Assembly: GCF_021278025.1 (NCBI RefSeq)
Contig: NZ_JAIBHJ010000016.1
Span: forward strand, 43,493-107,492
Direction: 5' to 3'
DNA: 64,000 nucleotides
Source: Motilimonas sp. E26
GTDB taxonomy: Bacteria; Pseudomonadota; Gammaproteobacteria; Enterobacterales; CBDFNC01
Shown: one piece after another, positions 46,357-56,642 of the stretch
How positions within the stretch are numbered: position 1 is the stretch's first letter
Layout of the letters: each line of letters begins with the position of its first letter
Made by a program: the position numbers and the translations under genes
The notes under the pieces: generated by a model
Database searches by the model: none
Told to the model about the DNA's origin: nothing
The model's input: the letters and a program-made list of their open reading frames with translations, nothing else

Positions 46357-46788
46357 CTAGTGGCTGGCAAGGTATGAACCTTCCGGATCCACAATAATGC
46401 GACCGTTCATCGCGGTGCGCCCTAACAGCATTCTAAACATCATGCTGTCGCGATTTGTTAGGGTTATTTCTATCGGCCAAGACTGCGCCGCTATCTCAAG
46501 CTTAGTCGTAATCACGTAACGCGTTTCGGTATGACCGCCAGAGTCGGTTACCTTACGTTGATCTGAAACCGGTGCCTCACAGACCAACTCAACCTCATTA
46601 TTTTGTTGCTCTGGGTGCAGCCAAAAACGCACCCATGTTGCGTTATCACGCTCAAATTCTTCTACTTTAAATGCATGTAAGCAGGACGTCCTCGCACCTG
46701 TATCGACCTTGGCTTTTATCTGTGAAATACCCAATTCTGGCAAGGAAACCCACTCGCGCCACCCCACCTGTAATTTGTTTTTATTCAC
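46357..46788 (-). CDS. RimK-associated retropepsin-like protease (RimB-type)
   Basis: 143 aa. [15 protein letters not shown] holds the D-T-G aspartic protease triad, and [23 protein letters not shown] the C-terminal ILGR-like segment of the family often labelled ATP-dependent zinc protease. It lies 12 bp upstream of rimK. In Pseudomonas a related protein, RimB, acts with RimK on ribosome glutamylation, so the same partnership is likely. Confidence 0.88.
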   Translation of the reverse strand: MNKNKLQVGWREWVSLPELGISQIKAKVDTGARTSCLHAFKVEEFERDNATWVRFWLHPEQQNNEVELVCEAPVSDQRKVTDSGGHTETRYVITTKLEIAAQSWPIEITLTNRDSMMFRMLLGRTAMNGRIIVDPEGSYLASH

Positions 46789-46910
46789 ATGAAACTCCTT
46801 TGTACCTACCCATGCTTAACTGAGATTATTAAGGGGCATGCTTTTTATACCTAAACCCTTAACCACACAAGCAAAATAACACGACCTTGTGATTATTTAT
46901 AGCAACCACG

Positions 46911-46964
46911 TATATACCCAATCAACTTGAAGATGCATGCATCTCTAGGTTGATTGGGTATATA
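46911..46964. repeat. Near-perfect 54-bp palindrome, family D
   Basis: Left arm TATATACCCAATCAAC (46911-46926) pairs exactly with GTTGATTGGGTATATA (46949-46964), and the centre holds TGCATGCA. It lies between the divergent rimK-operon and zntB promoters. Related copies are at 27103-27154 and 52840-53104. Confidence 0.9.
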
Positions 46965-47027
46965 GTTATACTCTAGTGCTTTTCCGCTATGATAGGGCAC
47001 TAATTGTCCACTTAATGAGAATTTAAC

Positions 47028-48008
47028 ATGCCAATAAATGGTCTAGTTCATGGCTTATTACTCGATGGTAAAGGTGGTGCCACTCCTGTTGACACTCATC
47101 AAGCCATAACAGAATGGCGCCCTGAAGATGGAAAACTATGGCTGCATTTTGATTATACTGACGCGGCGTCTCGCCACTGGATAACACAAGAGTCAGGCCT
47201 ATCTGAACATGTCGTTGATGCATTGTTAGCTGGGGAAACTCGGCCGCGAGTAACAGGGACTAACTACGGCAGTGCCAGCTTAATCTTTCTGCGTGGCGTC
47301 AATTTAAACCCAACTGAAACCCCTGAAGATATGGTCTCGATTCGCCTATATGTTGATGACAACCGCATTATCAGTACGCGAAAACGCCGTCTGTTGTCTA
47401 TTGACGATATTCGCAAACAACTGACGCAGGGTGATGGACCCACTTGTATTACGGAAGTGATCAGTTCCCTGACTGAGCGACTCACCATGCGGATGCAGCA
47501 TGTTATCGATAGTTTAGAGCAACGTATCGACAACATAGAAGATGAACTATACCAAGAAGAAGAGTTAACAATCGGCCAAGAGATATCTTCTATTCGCCGT
47601 CAAACCATTACCTTAAAGCGCTATATTGCACCGCAACAAGCGGCACTGAGTAAACTTTATGAAAGTAATTACCCTTGGATTGACGAAGCGTTTCGGCATG
47701 AGTTTAAGGAAACAGCTAACCACCTGATGCGCTATGTCGAAGAGCTTGAAGTGATTGTCGAGCGCGCCCAAATTGCTTACGAAGAACGCTCGGATTTGCT
47801 TTCGGAGCAATTAAACCAGCGCATGTATGTGATGTCAGTGGTGGCCGCAATTTTTTTACCATTAGGATTTTTAACTGGGCTGTTAGGCATTAACGTCGGC
47901 GGTATTCCTGGCTCAGAAAATCCTGCGGCGTTTTACATTTTCATTGCCTTGCTGCTCGCGCTAACAGGCTCACTTATTGGTTTGTTTTGGTGGAAAAAAT
48001 GGCTGTAA
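47028..48008 (+). CDS. zntB: Zinc transporter ZntB (CorA superfamily)
   Basis: 326 aa, CorA-fold pentameric channel subunit. A large cytoplasmic N-terminal domain is followed by a long helix (about 150-270) and two C-terminal membrane helices with the signature GIN (LTGLLGINVGGIPG), the ZntB variant of CorA's GMN. Zn2+ rather than Mg2+ transport follows from the family. ATG 47028; a terminator follows. Confidence 0.92.
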   Translation: MPINGLVHGLLLDGKGGATPVDTHQAITEWRPEDGKLWLHFDYTDAASRHWITQESGLSEHVVDALLAGETRPRVTGTNYGSASLIFLRGVNLNPTETPEDMVSIRLYVDDNRIISTRKRRLLSIDDIRKQLTQGDGPTCITEVISSLTERLTMRMQHVIDSLEQRIDNIEDELYQEEELTIGQEISSIRRQTITLKRYIAPQQAALSKLYESNYPWIDEAFRHEFKETANHLMRYVEELEVIVERAQIAYEERSDLLSEQLNQRMYVMSVVAAIFLPLGFLTGLLGINVGGIPGSENPAAFYIFIALLLALTGSLIGLFWWKKWL

Positions 48009-48025
48009 GGCTGTTGTTAAGACAT

Positions 48026-48055
48026 AAAAAAAACGGCATAAGCTGCCGTTTTTTT
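48026..48055. terminator. Terminator between zntB and maoP
   Basis: A-run, ACGGCA, short loop, TGCCGT, T-run: a strong symmetrical hairpin serving the convergent zntB and maoP genes. Confidence 0.9.
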
Positions 48056-48069
48056 ATCTATGGTAATGT

Positions 48070-48411
48070 TTACTCTTCGTCTTCTTCGGCTTCTACTTCA
48101 CGACTGAGTTGGCTCTTATTTGGATTTCCGGTTACGCCAAAGAACGTCTTGCCTTTCGCTAGCGTACGGTACTTGATCCACACCTTCTCAACGACTGATT
48201 CAGCAGGTAGTTCGCCTTGCGCCACTTTAACAAAGCGCGCTTCTTCATCAGTCATTGGCGATTGATCACCTTTAGCCAAAGCCATCAAAGAGTGTCCAAT
48301 ACCTTCTAATAGCTCTGCTTCCTTGATGGTAAAATCACCACTACGTTTAAAACCATAAGGAAAAGACTGATCGTCATAGAAAGCTTTACCACATACAAAA
48401 CTGGTAGCCAT
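48070..48411 (-). CDS. maoP: MaoP/YifE (DUF413) family protein
   Basis: 113 aa. SFPYGFKRSGDFTIKEAELLEGIGHSLMALAKGDQSPMTDEEARFVKVAQGELPAESVVEKVWIKY is the DUF413 signature. In E. coli MaoP organises the Ori macrodomain and lies beside hdfR; exactly that divergent pair is found here. ATG 48411 is preceded by AAGGAAAA; an in-frame longer ORF to 48447 is less likely. The chromosome-organising role in this species is inferred. Confidence 0.9.
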   Translation of the reverse strand: MATSFVCGKAFYDDQSFPYGFKRSGDFTIKEAELLEGIGHSLMALAKGDQSPMTDEEARFVKVAQGELPAESVVEKVWIKYRTLAKGKTFFGVTGNPNKSQLSREVEAEEDEE

Positions 48412-48518
48412 AATTAATTTTCCTTCTTTTGCTGATTTTAGTTGCATTCAGCTGAATCTTAGTCATTATTCGCAATTACTAAATCAAAATTTTTTTTCCT
48501 CTAGCGTGAAGGTTTTTG

Positions 48519-49364
48519 ATGGATACCGAACTACTTAAAACCTTTTTAGAAGTGGGACATACGCGCCACTTTGGTAAGGCAGCCGAAAATTTATACCTCA
48601 CTCCTTCTGCCGTCAGCTTTAGAATAAAACAGCTGGAAGGCCTGTTAGGTGTAGAGTTATTTAGTCGCCACCGCAACAACATTCAAATTACTCCAGCGGG
48701 TGAACGAATGCGACCCTATGCCGAGGCGATGCTAAACGCTTGGGATCGCGCACAACAAGATATCGCGCTTAGTGAAAACAATGCATTACAGCTATCTATT
48801 GGTGCAGCCCCTAATCTTTGGGACGCATTTTTACAGCCCTATATCAATTTGGTATACACCTCATTACCCGGTCTGGCTCTGCGTGCAGACGTGATCTCAC
48901 CACAGTTAATGTCCCGTCAATTGCTTGAGCGCAGTTTAGATATTGCAGTATTGTTTGATCCACCTAAGGTTGACGACATAAAACGAGAACTGTTGCAGCA
49001 AGTTGAGTTGGTGATGGTCAGCAGTGATATGAGTTGCGAGCCTTTGGTTAAAAATATAAAGAACTACATTAAAGTTGATTGGGGCACAGCATTTAACATG
49101 CAGCATGCCCGAGAGTTCTCTGATTTGCCGCAACCCATTTTACACACCAGCTCGGTGCGCATCGGATTAGACTTTATACTGCAAAATGGCGGCGCCGCTT
49201 TTTTACCTCAAGCTTTGATTCAATCATATGTTGAGGCTGGCGAGCTGGTACAAATTGCCGATGCGATTAGTTTAGAGCGCAGCGTTTATGCGGCTTACTT
49301 ACCCGATAGCGATCGAATTGAGCAAATTCAGCAAGTGATAAAATATTTTCAAAATGACCAATAA
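48519..49364 (+). CDS. hdfR: LysR family regulator HdfR
   Basis: N-terminal LysR HTH (MDTELLKTFLEVGHTRHFGKAAENLYLTPSAVSFRIKQLEGLLGVELFSRHRNNIQITPAG) nearly as in HdfR, with a C-terminal effector domain. E. coli HdfR represses flhDC and is divergent from yifE/maoP, as here. ATG 48519 has GAAGG 6 bases before it. 281 aa. Confidence 0.9.
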   Translation: MDTELLKTFLEVGHTRHFGKAAENLYLTPSAVSFRIKQLEGLLGVELFSRHRNNIQITPAGERMRPYAEAMLNAWDRAQQDIALSENNALQLSIGAAPNLWDAFLQPYINLVYTSLPGLALRADVISPQLMSRQLLERSLDIAVLFDPPKVDDIKRELLQQVELVMVSSDMSCEPLVKNIKNYIKVDWGTAFNMQHAREFSDLPQPILHTSSVRIGLDFILQNGGAAFLPQALIQSYVEAGELVQIADAISLERSVYAAYLPDSDRIEQIQQVIKYFQNDQ

Positions 49365-49395
49365 AAAAGGATAGTGCAATACCATCCTTTTTTAT
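49361..49395. terminator. Bidirectional terminator hdfR/fadA
   Basis: Perfect 12-bp stem ATAAAAAAGGAT (49361-49372) and ATCCTTTTTTAT (49384-49395) with an 11-base loop, between the convergent hdfR and fadA stops. Confidence 0.9.
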
Positions 49396-49406
49396 CGTTC
49401 AGCGAG

Positions 49407-50594
<1,188 letters not shown>

Positions 50595-52739
50595 TTAATA
50601 GTAAATTTCGCCAGCAATGGCTTTTTGTCTTAGGGATTCAGGAACCTGATATAAACTCCCTAAATGACTAAGAGCATCGGCTTTAGCGATAAACGCCGTT
50701 AAGCCAAGGTGCTGTAGCCAAGCAATAGCACCACCACGGAAAGGTGGAAAACCTAAGCCATAAACCAACGCAATATCTGCTTGTGCTGGACAATCAATAA
50801 TGCCTTCATCTAAACAGTGCAGTACTTCATTAACCATTGGGATCATAAGGTAATCGATGATTTCTTCATCCTCGATGACGGCATCTGCAGGGTAATGTTG
50901 AGCGAGTAAATCATATGCTGACGAAGCAATCTCTTTAACAAACTGGCCATTTTTGTCGCGAGCATAATGATAAAAGCCTTCACCATTTTTCTGGCCAAAA
51001 CGCTGAGCTTGATAAAATATATCAATACAATCCGTTTGTTGTTTAGCCATCCGCGTAGGATAACCTTGCGCCATCACTTCACCGGCATGATGAGCGGTGT
51101 CAATACCAACCACATCAAGCAGATAGGCTGGCCCCATCGGCCAGCCAAACTGGCCTTCCATGACCTTATCGATTTGGGCAAAATCCACTCCTTTAGCAAT
51201 TAAATAGGTAAAGCCAAAAAAGTAAGGGAAGAGCACTCGGTTAACAAAAAAGCCGGGGCAGTCGTTCACAACAACGGCTGATTTACCCATTTTGCTAGCC
51301 AATGCCACCACGGTATTAATGGTTTCTTCTGATGTTTGATCGCCACGGATCACTTCCACCAGCGGCATGCGATGAACCGGGTTAAAAAAATGCATGCCAC
51401 AAAAACGTTCTGGGTTGGCTAAACTCCGAGATAATAAGGAAATGGGTATCGTGGAGGTATTACTGGCTAACACGCAATCTTGACTAACATGCTGCTCTGT
51501 TTCAGCTAATACTTGCGCTTTTACTTTGGGGTGTTCGACAACGGCTTCTATCACCACATCGGCATTAGAGAGAGAGCCGTAATGTAAACTCGGTGTGATA
51601 TTAATGAGGGTTTCACCTAAGGTTTGGCCATCAATTCGGCCCCGATCAAGTTGCTTATTAAGTAACTTATTGGCTTCTCGCATGCCTAATTTAAGCGCCC
51701 CAGGGTTGATGTCTTTCATTACTGTTGTTAACTGATTGCTCGCACCTTGATAAGCGATCCCCCCGCCCATGATACCTGCACCTAGCACGGCTAAATGCTG
51801 AACATCTTTACCTTGTTTAGCGATTTTTTTAGCTTGTTGTTTAAGATTCTGATCATTAAGAAAAATACCTACAAGCGAGCGGGCTACATTGGTTTTAGCT
51901 AATTTGACGAAGTGCTTGTTTTCTACCATTAATGCTTCATCACGCGCCAACCCTGCCGCCTTTTCGATGGCTTTTACCGCGGTAATAGGTGCTGGATAAT
52001 GATGACCGGCCTTGACTGCGACCATGGCATTGGCCGTAGCAAAACACATCCCCGCTTCAACAGCACTTAAGGTGAGTGGCGATTTTTTCTGCTGTCGCCG
52101 CGCTTGCCAATTTAGCTTGCCAGCAATCGCTGCACGCAACATGTCTAAAGCGGCATGCTGCAAATGATCATGGTCAACCACGGCATCTAGCACCCCCACC
52201 ACCAGTGCCGCTTGAGCGCTAAACTGTTTACCAGAGGTGATCCACAACAAGGCGTTATCTGCACCAATCAAGCGCGGTAAACGTACTGAACCACCAAAAC
52301 CGGGCATAATGCCTAGTTTTACCTCAGGCAAACCAATTACTAAAGAAGAAGTCGCGATCCGATAATCACTGGCTAACGCACATTCGCAACCGCCACCCAG
52401 CGCAAAGCCACGCATAGCGGTAATAGTGGGTACATTTAGATTTTCTAACTGATTAAAGATGTCATTGGCTTTGACCAACCATTCACTTAACTCATTGTCA
52501 GGTAAGGCAAACTTAGGTAAAAACTCGGTAATATCAGCGCCCACCATAAAGTCAGCCTTATTATGGCTAATAATGACCCCTGACAACTCACTCATATCTT
52601 GTAAGCATTGCAACGCCTGTTCGAAAGAGACTAAGGTGCATTGGTCAAATTTGTTCACTGAACCGGCACTGTCGAAACGAATTTCAGCTATCCCATGCTC
52701 GTGCTGAATCACACTTAGAGCATCACTTTGATATAACAT
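50595..52739 (-). CDS. fadB: Fatty acid oxidation complex subunit alpha
   Basis: Enoyl-CoA hydratase plus L-3-hydroxyacyl-CoA dehydrogenase. Crotonase domain 1-190 with [19 protein letters not shown] and [23 protein letters not shown]-binding [15 protein letters not shown] near 313; the 3HCDH domain has [10 protein letters not shown] and [20 protein letters not shown] 52739 behind AAGGAGG gives 714 aa. Operon fadBA; no FadR site is recognised in the gap. Confidence 0.96.
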   Translation of the reverse strand: MLYQSDALSVIQHEHGIAEIRFDSAGSVNKFDQCTLVSFEQALQCLQDMSELSGVIISHNKADFMVGADITEFLPKFALPDNELSEWLVKANDIFNQLENLNVPTITAMRGFALGGGCECALASDYRIATSSLVIGLPEVKLGIMPGFGGSVRLPRLIGADNALLWITSGKQFSAQAALVVGVLDAVVDHDHLQHAALDMLRAAIAGKLNWQARRQQKKSPLTLSAVEAGMCFATANAMVAVKAGHHYPAPITAVKAIEKAAGLARDEALMVENKHFVKLAKTNVARSLVGIFLNDQNLKQQAKKIAKQGKDVQHLAVLGAGIMGGGIAYQGASNQLTTVMKDINPGALKLGMREANKLLNKQLDRGRIDGQTLGETLINITPSLHYGSLSNADVVIEAVVEHPKVKAQVLAETEQHVSQDCVLASNTSTIPISLLSRSLANPERFCGMHFFNPVHRMPLVEVIRGDQTSEETINTVVALASKMGKSAVVVNDCPGFFVNRVLFPYFFGFTYLIAKGVDFAQIDKVMEGQFGWPMGPAYLLDVVGIDTAHHAGEVMAQGYPTRMAKQQTDCIDIFYQAQRFGQKNGEGFYHYARDKNGQFVKEIASSAYDLLAQHYPADAVIEDEEIIDYLMIPMVNEVLHCLDEGIIDCPAQADIALVYGLGFPPFRGGAIAWLQHLGLTAFIAKADALSHLGSLYQVPESLRQKAIAGEIYY

Positions 52740-52839
52740 TAAACCTCCTTGCCCCCAGCGGCGTAACAATTATGCGGAGAGAAAATATTGCTGATTTAAC
52801 CCTAAGTTTAGACAGTGAATATAAACAAGGCGTGACATT

Positions 52840-53104
52840 TATACCCAATTAACTTGAAAATGCATGTTTCAGAGCACCACCGTGTTTTCAATAGTAGGCA
52901 CGCTAATGCAGGAATGTAGGCACCTTTCAAATTAGCGTAACAACGTAGTGGAAACACGGCGGCGCTCCCAAAGGGCACGTTTTACACACGTTTATGCTGT
53001 GTTATTGATTTTGATAAGGGCAAGGCATTACCTGCAATCAATGCCTTGCCTAAACGCGTGTAAAATCTTGCTGAAATCAAGCATCTCCAGGTTGACTGGG
53101 TATA
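52840..53104. repeat. Composite palindromic repeat, family D long form
   Basis: 265 bp. Outer arms TATACCCAATTAACTTG and CAGGTTGACTGGGTATA are the family D ends. In between are further hairpins: an 11-bp perfect stem GGCAAGGCATT/AATGCCTTGCC (53019-53050), and CCGTGTTTTC/GGAAACACGG at about 52882-52970. It occupies most of the 543-bp gap upstream of fadB. Non-coding; the form is that of a large dispersed repeat rather than an insertion sequence. Confidence 0.8.
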
Positions 53105-53282
53105 TTAGAAACAGGTAACTGCGGCTTAAAATTAAATACTCCGCTAAACAATATATTAGTGGATAGCATAAATGGCCAAAGTGAATCGCTAATCACGCAC
53201 TTACAAAAAATTGATAAATTTACTAGCACTTTTGACTTATTACTCTATTATTTGCTTTATCACTAAGAAGCGCGGGAGATTT

Positions 53283-53495
53283 ATGAAAGAGATAATTGCA
53301 CTCAGCATTCTGATTCCAACTATGCTTATAACTCTGTTTGCGCTACAACAGCCTGTTATATTTGCTTTACAACTGGGAATATTTCTCCCTCTTGTCGTGT
53401 TTCAGTGTGCTTCTCAGTTAACAGAATACTGGCACAAGAAGGCCCAAATGATTCATGCTAAGCACAATGGGTCTTACCAGTCACAGATACATTAG
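53283..53495 (+). CDS. Small hydrophobic hypothetical protein
   Basis: 70 aa with two hydrophobic segments (about residues 4-22 and 27-47) and a charged C-terminus. The ATG at 53283 has GGGAGA upstream; the longer in-frame ORF to 53211 lacks one. No family recognised; probably an inner-membrane peptide. Confidence 0.55.
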   Translation: MKEIIALSILIPTMLITLFALQQPVIFALQLGIFLPLVVFQCASQLTEYWHKKAQMIHAKHNGSYQSQIH

Positions 53496-53514
53496 CCTAA
53501 ATAGTGAATTTAAC

Positions 53515-53853
53515 TTATTTGCTCAAAAACTGAATTATGTAGTCAATAGCTTGGCTGGCTTGTGGGTCAATGGGCCTTTGGTCCTGCAAGTCAGCCAATG
53601 CTTTTTTCAACACTTTCAATTGCTCGGGAGTTGGCGGCTGGTCATTAAGTAATAATATTTGCCCGTCACCTTCTATTGATATTGCTAGATGTACTTTATT
53701 AGCATCAGATAAGTACAAGTATAAATCTTCCGAATATGGGTCAACTCCCTCAATGCTGAACGGCGGCGACATGACTAGTGCCTCGTCAGCCCAAACGGTC
53801 GCGAAGCACAGGTAAGCGCTCAATATCATAAAACTAATATTTTGTATTCTCAC
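53515..53853 (-). CDS. Secreted hypothetical protein
   Basis: 112 aa with an apparent signal peptide (about residues 1-22, cut after VWA). The mature acidic domain contains a strand-rich part and a C-terminal helix (PTPEQLKVLKKALADLQDQR). No family recognised. Convergent with the 70-aa gene, 19 bp away. Confidence 0.65.
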   Translation of the reverse strand: MRIQNISFMILSAYLCFATVWADEALVMSPPFSIEGVDPYSEDLYLYLSDANKVHLAISIEGDGQILLLNDQPPTPEQLKVLKKALADLQDQRPIDPQASQAIDYIIQFLSK

Positions 53854-53974
53854 TGCTTATCCCTCGCTAGGGTTGGAGTTATCTAACCTCATCACTTAAA
53901 CTAATGCTTTTATTTTATGGCTGTTGGTGACTTTCTATCACTGCCTAACTTTAATCTAAGCACAAGGACTAGCA

Positions 53975-54331
53975 ATGAGCATAGCGGAACTAATTTCACA
54001 ACTAAAAAACCAACCAAATAGTATTGAGTTTAATGATGTGATGGCTGTCATTGAAGCTAATTATGACTACAGCCCGACAGAGTTTAGTAATGGTGCTGAT
54101 AATGATCTTGTCGTTAATGCCGCTGGCACCAATGAAGGCTCATGCCGTTTATTTGCCTTCGCTCAATTGAACCTGCTAGATCAAGCGCAGACACTGGCTT
54201 TATTTGGACGCTTTTACCGTGAAGATGTACTGCAAAACCCTGAAGGTAACGACCACGGCAATATTCGCAATTTTATTAAGTACGGCTGGAGTGGTATCAG
54301 ATTCCAAGGCACTGTCTTGGTCGCAAAATAA
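53975..54331 (+). CDS. HopJ type III effector-like protein
   Basis: 118 aa; NSIEFNDVMAVIEANYDYSPTEFSNG...NEGSCRLFAFAQLNLLDQAQTLALFGRFYREDVLQNPEGNDHGNIRNFIKYGWSGIRF matches the HopJ family from end to end. Despite the name, such proteins are widespread in free-living gammaproteobacteria without secretion systems, so a housekeeping role is likelier than an effector role. SD AAGGA precedes the ATG. Confidence 0.88.
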   Translation: MSIAELISQLKNQPNSIEFNDVMAVIEANYDYSPTEFSNGADNDLVVNAAGTNEGSCRLFAFAQLNLLDQAQTLALFGRFYREDVLQNPEGNDHGNIRNFIKYGWSGIRFQGTVLVAK

Positions 54332-54462
54332 GCCCCCAGAGAGATATGCAAACTTAGGTTTGCTTATCTTGCTTTCTCTTCACCGCCACAACAAAATTAT
54401 TTCGTTTTACTCTGAAGCTCTTTCTACTGTAAATAGTCAGCCGACTTATTTGGATTGAGCTC

Positions 54463-55140
54463 ATGTCTGCGTTAATTAAACAACAGCCCCCTTCTGATGG
54501 CATTCCAACTCACTTTGAGGCAATCGCTCAGGCATTAATCACGCAAGGCTACTGTATTATTCCTGATGCCTTAATTTCTGAGCCCGACTTAACCCAAGGG
54601 TTATTTTTACAGGCTAGCCAAATGCCAGAGCAAGCCTTTAGTATGGCAGGTATCGGCAGACAACAAGATCACATGCAGAATAATTTTGTGCGCCGTGATG
54701 AAATTCACTGGATTGATGGTAAAACCCCTGTTGAACAGGCATGGTTAGATTGGAATAAGCGACTACAAAACTTTTTAAATCGACGCCTCTTTCTTGGCTT
54801 GTTTTCTTATGAAAGTCATTTCGCCCACTACCGCCCTGGCGCTTTTTATAAGAAACACATGGATGCGTTTCGTGGCGAAGCCAACCGAGTTTTAACGACC
54901 GTTTTTTACTTGAACCCAAGCTGGACTACGGAAGATGGTGGCGAGTTAGTGCTCTACCCTGAACATGATCCCGACAATCAAAATACGATTTTAGAAAAAG
55001 TAATGCCTACCTTCGGCACTATGGTGATATTTTTAAGTGAGGAGTTTCCTCATGAAGTGCTACCCGCAATGCGAGACCGATACAGTATCGCAGGCTGGTT
55101 CAGGGTTAACAATACCGAAAAGTTAGACCCTCCGCGCTAG
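54463..55140 (+). CDS. 2OG-Fe(II) oxygenase
   Basis: Double-stranded beta-helix dioxygenase. Iron ligands HxD in YKKHMDAF and the distal H in FPHEVLP, with R of RYSIAGWF as 2-oxoglutarate partner. Resembles prolyl-4-hydroxylase-type proteins of marine bacteria. 225 aa. It follows the HopJ-like gene by 131 bp. The substrate, protein or small molecule, is unknown. Confidence 0.88.
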   Translation: MSALIKQQPPSDGIPTHFEAIAQALITQGYCIIPDALISEPDLTQGLFLQASQMPEQAFSMAGIGRQQDHMQNNFVRRDEIHWIDGKTPVEQAWLDWNKRLQNFLNRRLFLGLFSYESHFAHYRPGAFYKKHMDAFRGEANRVLTTVFYLNPSWTTEDGGELVLYPEHDPDNQNTILEKVMPTFGTMVIFLSEEFPHEVLPAMRDRYSIAGWFRVNNTEKLDPPR

Positions 55141-55231
55141 GCATTTCAGCGCCAAAGCCAAGCCTGCATCGAAACAAAATGTACCTTATTAGCGGTCATT
55201 TCATGTCGGTTCAGGCATAACTTGGAGATCT

Positions 55232-55663
55232 TTACTTAAACACCCAAAATTTATTTAGGGCAAAAATGACAACAGGGGTAACAAAGGTCAGTAACACCAA
55301 ATAAACATAATGATGTAGCCCTAACCAGTCGATGGTTATTCCAGCCCACGTTAAGTTAAGTAACAAACCGATAGCAGCGGTCTTTGCAAAGCGAATAAAA
55401 GCTTTTTTCTGGCTAGTGACGGCCTGAGCCTCGGTCTTAAAAGTCCATTTAAATTGCCCCAAATAAGACACGCTAAAAGCCACTAAGAAACCTAAAATGT
55501 TGGCCGGTAATTGCGCAACATTCACCCAAGCGTACAAAGCATGAAATACCATCGCATGGGTGAGCGTCGCCCCTACTCCAACAACAGCAAAAGAAACCAG
55601 CTGACCAAGGTTTATATTATGCACATTTATCTGATGCTTCAGCTTGCTGATCATGGCTGTCAT
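55232..55663 (-). CDS. GtrA family membrane protein
   Basis: Four membrane helices with LVSFAVVGVGATLTHAMVFHALY and FLVAFSVSYLGQFKWTF, the GtrA pattern. GtrA proteins are thought to move polyprenyl-phosphate sugars across the inner membrane. ATG 55663 has GAGGGA before it; 143 aa. It overlaps the end of the glycosyltransferase gene by about 47 bp, so it is translated as the last gene of that operon. Confidence 0.88.
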   Translation of the reverse strand: MTAMISKLKHQINVHNINLGQLVSFAVVGVGATLTHAMVFHALYAWVNVAQLPANILGFLVAFSVSYLGQFKWTFKTEAQAVTSQKKAFIRFAKTAAIGLLLNLTWAGITIDWLGLHHYVYLVLLTFVTPVVIFALNKFWVFK

Positions 55664-56591
55664 AGATTCCCTCAATTACATACAATGGCCGACTTTTCAC
55701 TTCTTCAAAGATTCGTCCGATATATTCACCTAATATCCCAATACCAATCAGGTTTATCGCACTGAAAAATAAAATTAAGGAAATTAAAGAAGCATAACCA
55801 GGCACTTCAACACCTAGCACTAAGGTTTTGAAAATAGTAAATGCCATATAAAGAAACGCGATAACGGCGACACCGGCACCAAGATAGCTCCAGATCCTAA
55901 GAGGAGCTGTGGAGAAGCCTAAAATACCGTCTAGAGCAAAGTTCCACAACTTCCAGTAGTTCCACTTGGTTTCGCCAGCAGCACGCTGTGGACGATGGAA
56001 ATAAACGTACTCGGTTTTAAACCCAGGAAAAGCAAATAAGCCTTTCATAAAGCGAGCCTTTTCCGGCATTTTACGCACTACATCCAGAACCTTTTGATCG
56101 ATCAAACGAAAGTCACCGGCGTTTTGCGGAATATCCACCTTGCTGATCCGACCGATCAAACGATAAAAGGCCATCGCCGTTTTACGTTTAACAAAGTTAT
56201 CGTCACGTCGATCACTACGAACGGCCACCACGGAATTAGCACCTTGGCGCCATTTCTCGACCATTTCAGTAATTAATTCAGGTGGATCTTGTAAATCCAC
56301 ATCCATCGGGATCACCGCTTGGCCTTTAACATTGTCTAAGCCTGCGGTTAGTGCCACATCTTTACCAAAGTTACGCGATAGATTGATTAAGCGTACATGG
56401 CTATCAGGATCAAGTGCTTTTTGATGCAGGATCTCAAAGGTTTTATCTGTGCTGCCATCGTTAACAAACAATATCTCATAAGACGATACCGCCTGCTCTA
56501 AGATTGGTGTCAGCGTATCCAAAAATAGATCGATACTTTCTTCTTCGTTCAGCACGCATACCACGACGCTAAGCTCTGGGTTAATAACCAT
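55617..56591 (-). CDS. GtrB-like polyprenyl-phosphate glycosyltransferase (GT2)
   Basis: GT2 domain with SVVVCVLNEEESIDLFLDTL, DGSTDKTFE and VDLQDPPEL (DxD), and two C-terminal membrane helices, as in GtrB/DPM-synthase-like enzymes that charge undecaprenyl phosphate with a sugar. 324 aa. Next to gtrA and two DUF2298 membrane proteins, which could use the lipid-linked sugar. Confidence 0.93.
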   Translation of the reverse strand: MVINPELSVVVCVLNEEESIDLFLDTLTPILEQAVSSYEILFVNDGSTDKTFEILHQKALDPDSHVRLINLSRNFGKDVALTAGLDNVKGQAVIPMDVDLQDPPELITEMVEKWRQGANSVVAVRSDRRDDNFVKRKTAMAFYRLIGRISKVDIPQNAGDFRLIDQKVLDVVRKMPEKARFMKGLFAFPGFKTEYVYFHRPQRAAGETKWNYWKLWNFALDGILGFSTAPLRIWSYLGAGVAVIAFLYMAFTIFKTLVLGVEVPGYASLISLILFFSAINLIGIGILGEYIGRIFEEVKSRPLYVIEGIYDSHDQQAEASDKCA

Positions 56592-56642
56592 ATGTTCCCC
56601 TTCTAATGTCTCTCTTCCTTGAGAAAACGTAATATCTAATTA

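Noticed and set aside
48412..48518. maoS-type site in the maoP-hdfR gap
   Set aside because: Expected by analogy with E. coli, but I cannot confirm the site sequence by eye.
52740..53282. Insertion sequence upstream of fadB
   Set aside because: Terminal inverted repeats are present but there is no transposase ORF; classified as a non-coding dispersed repeat.
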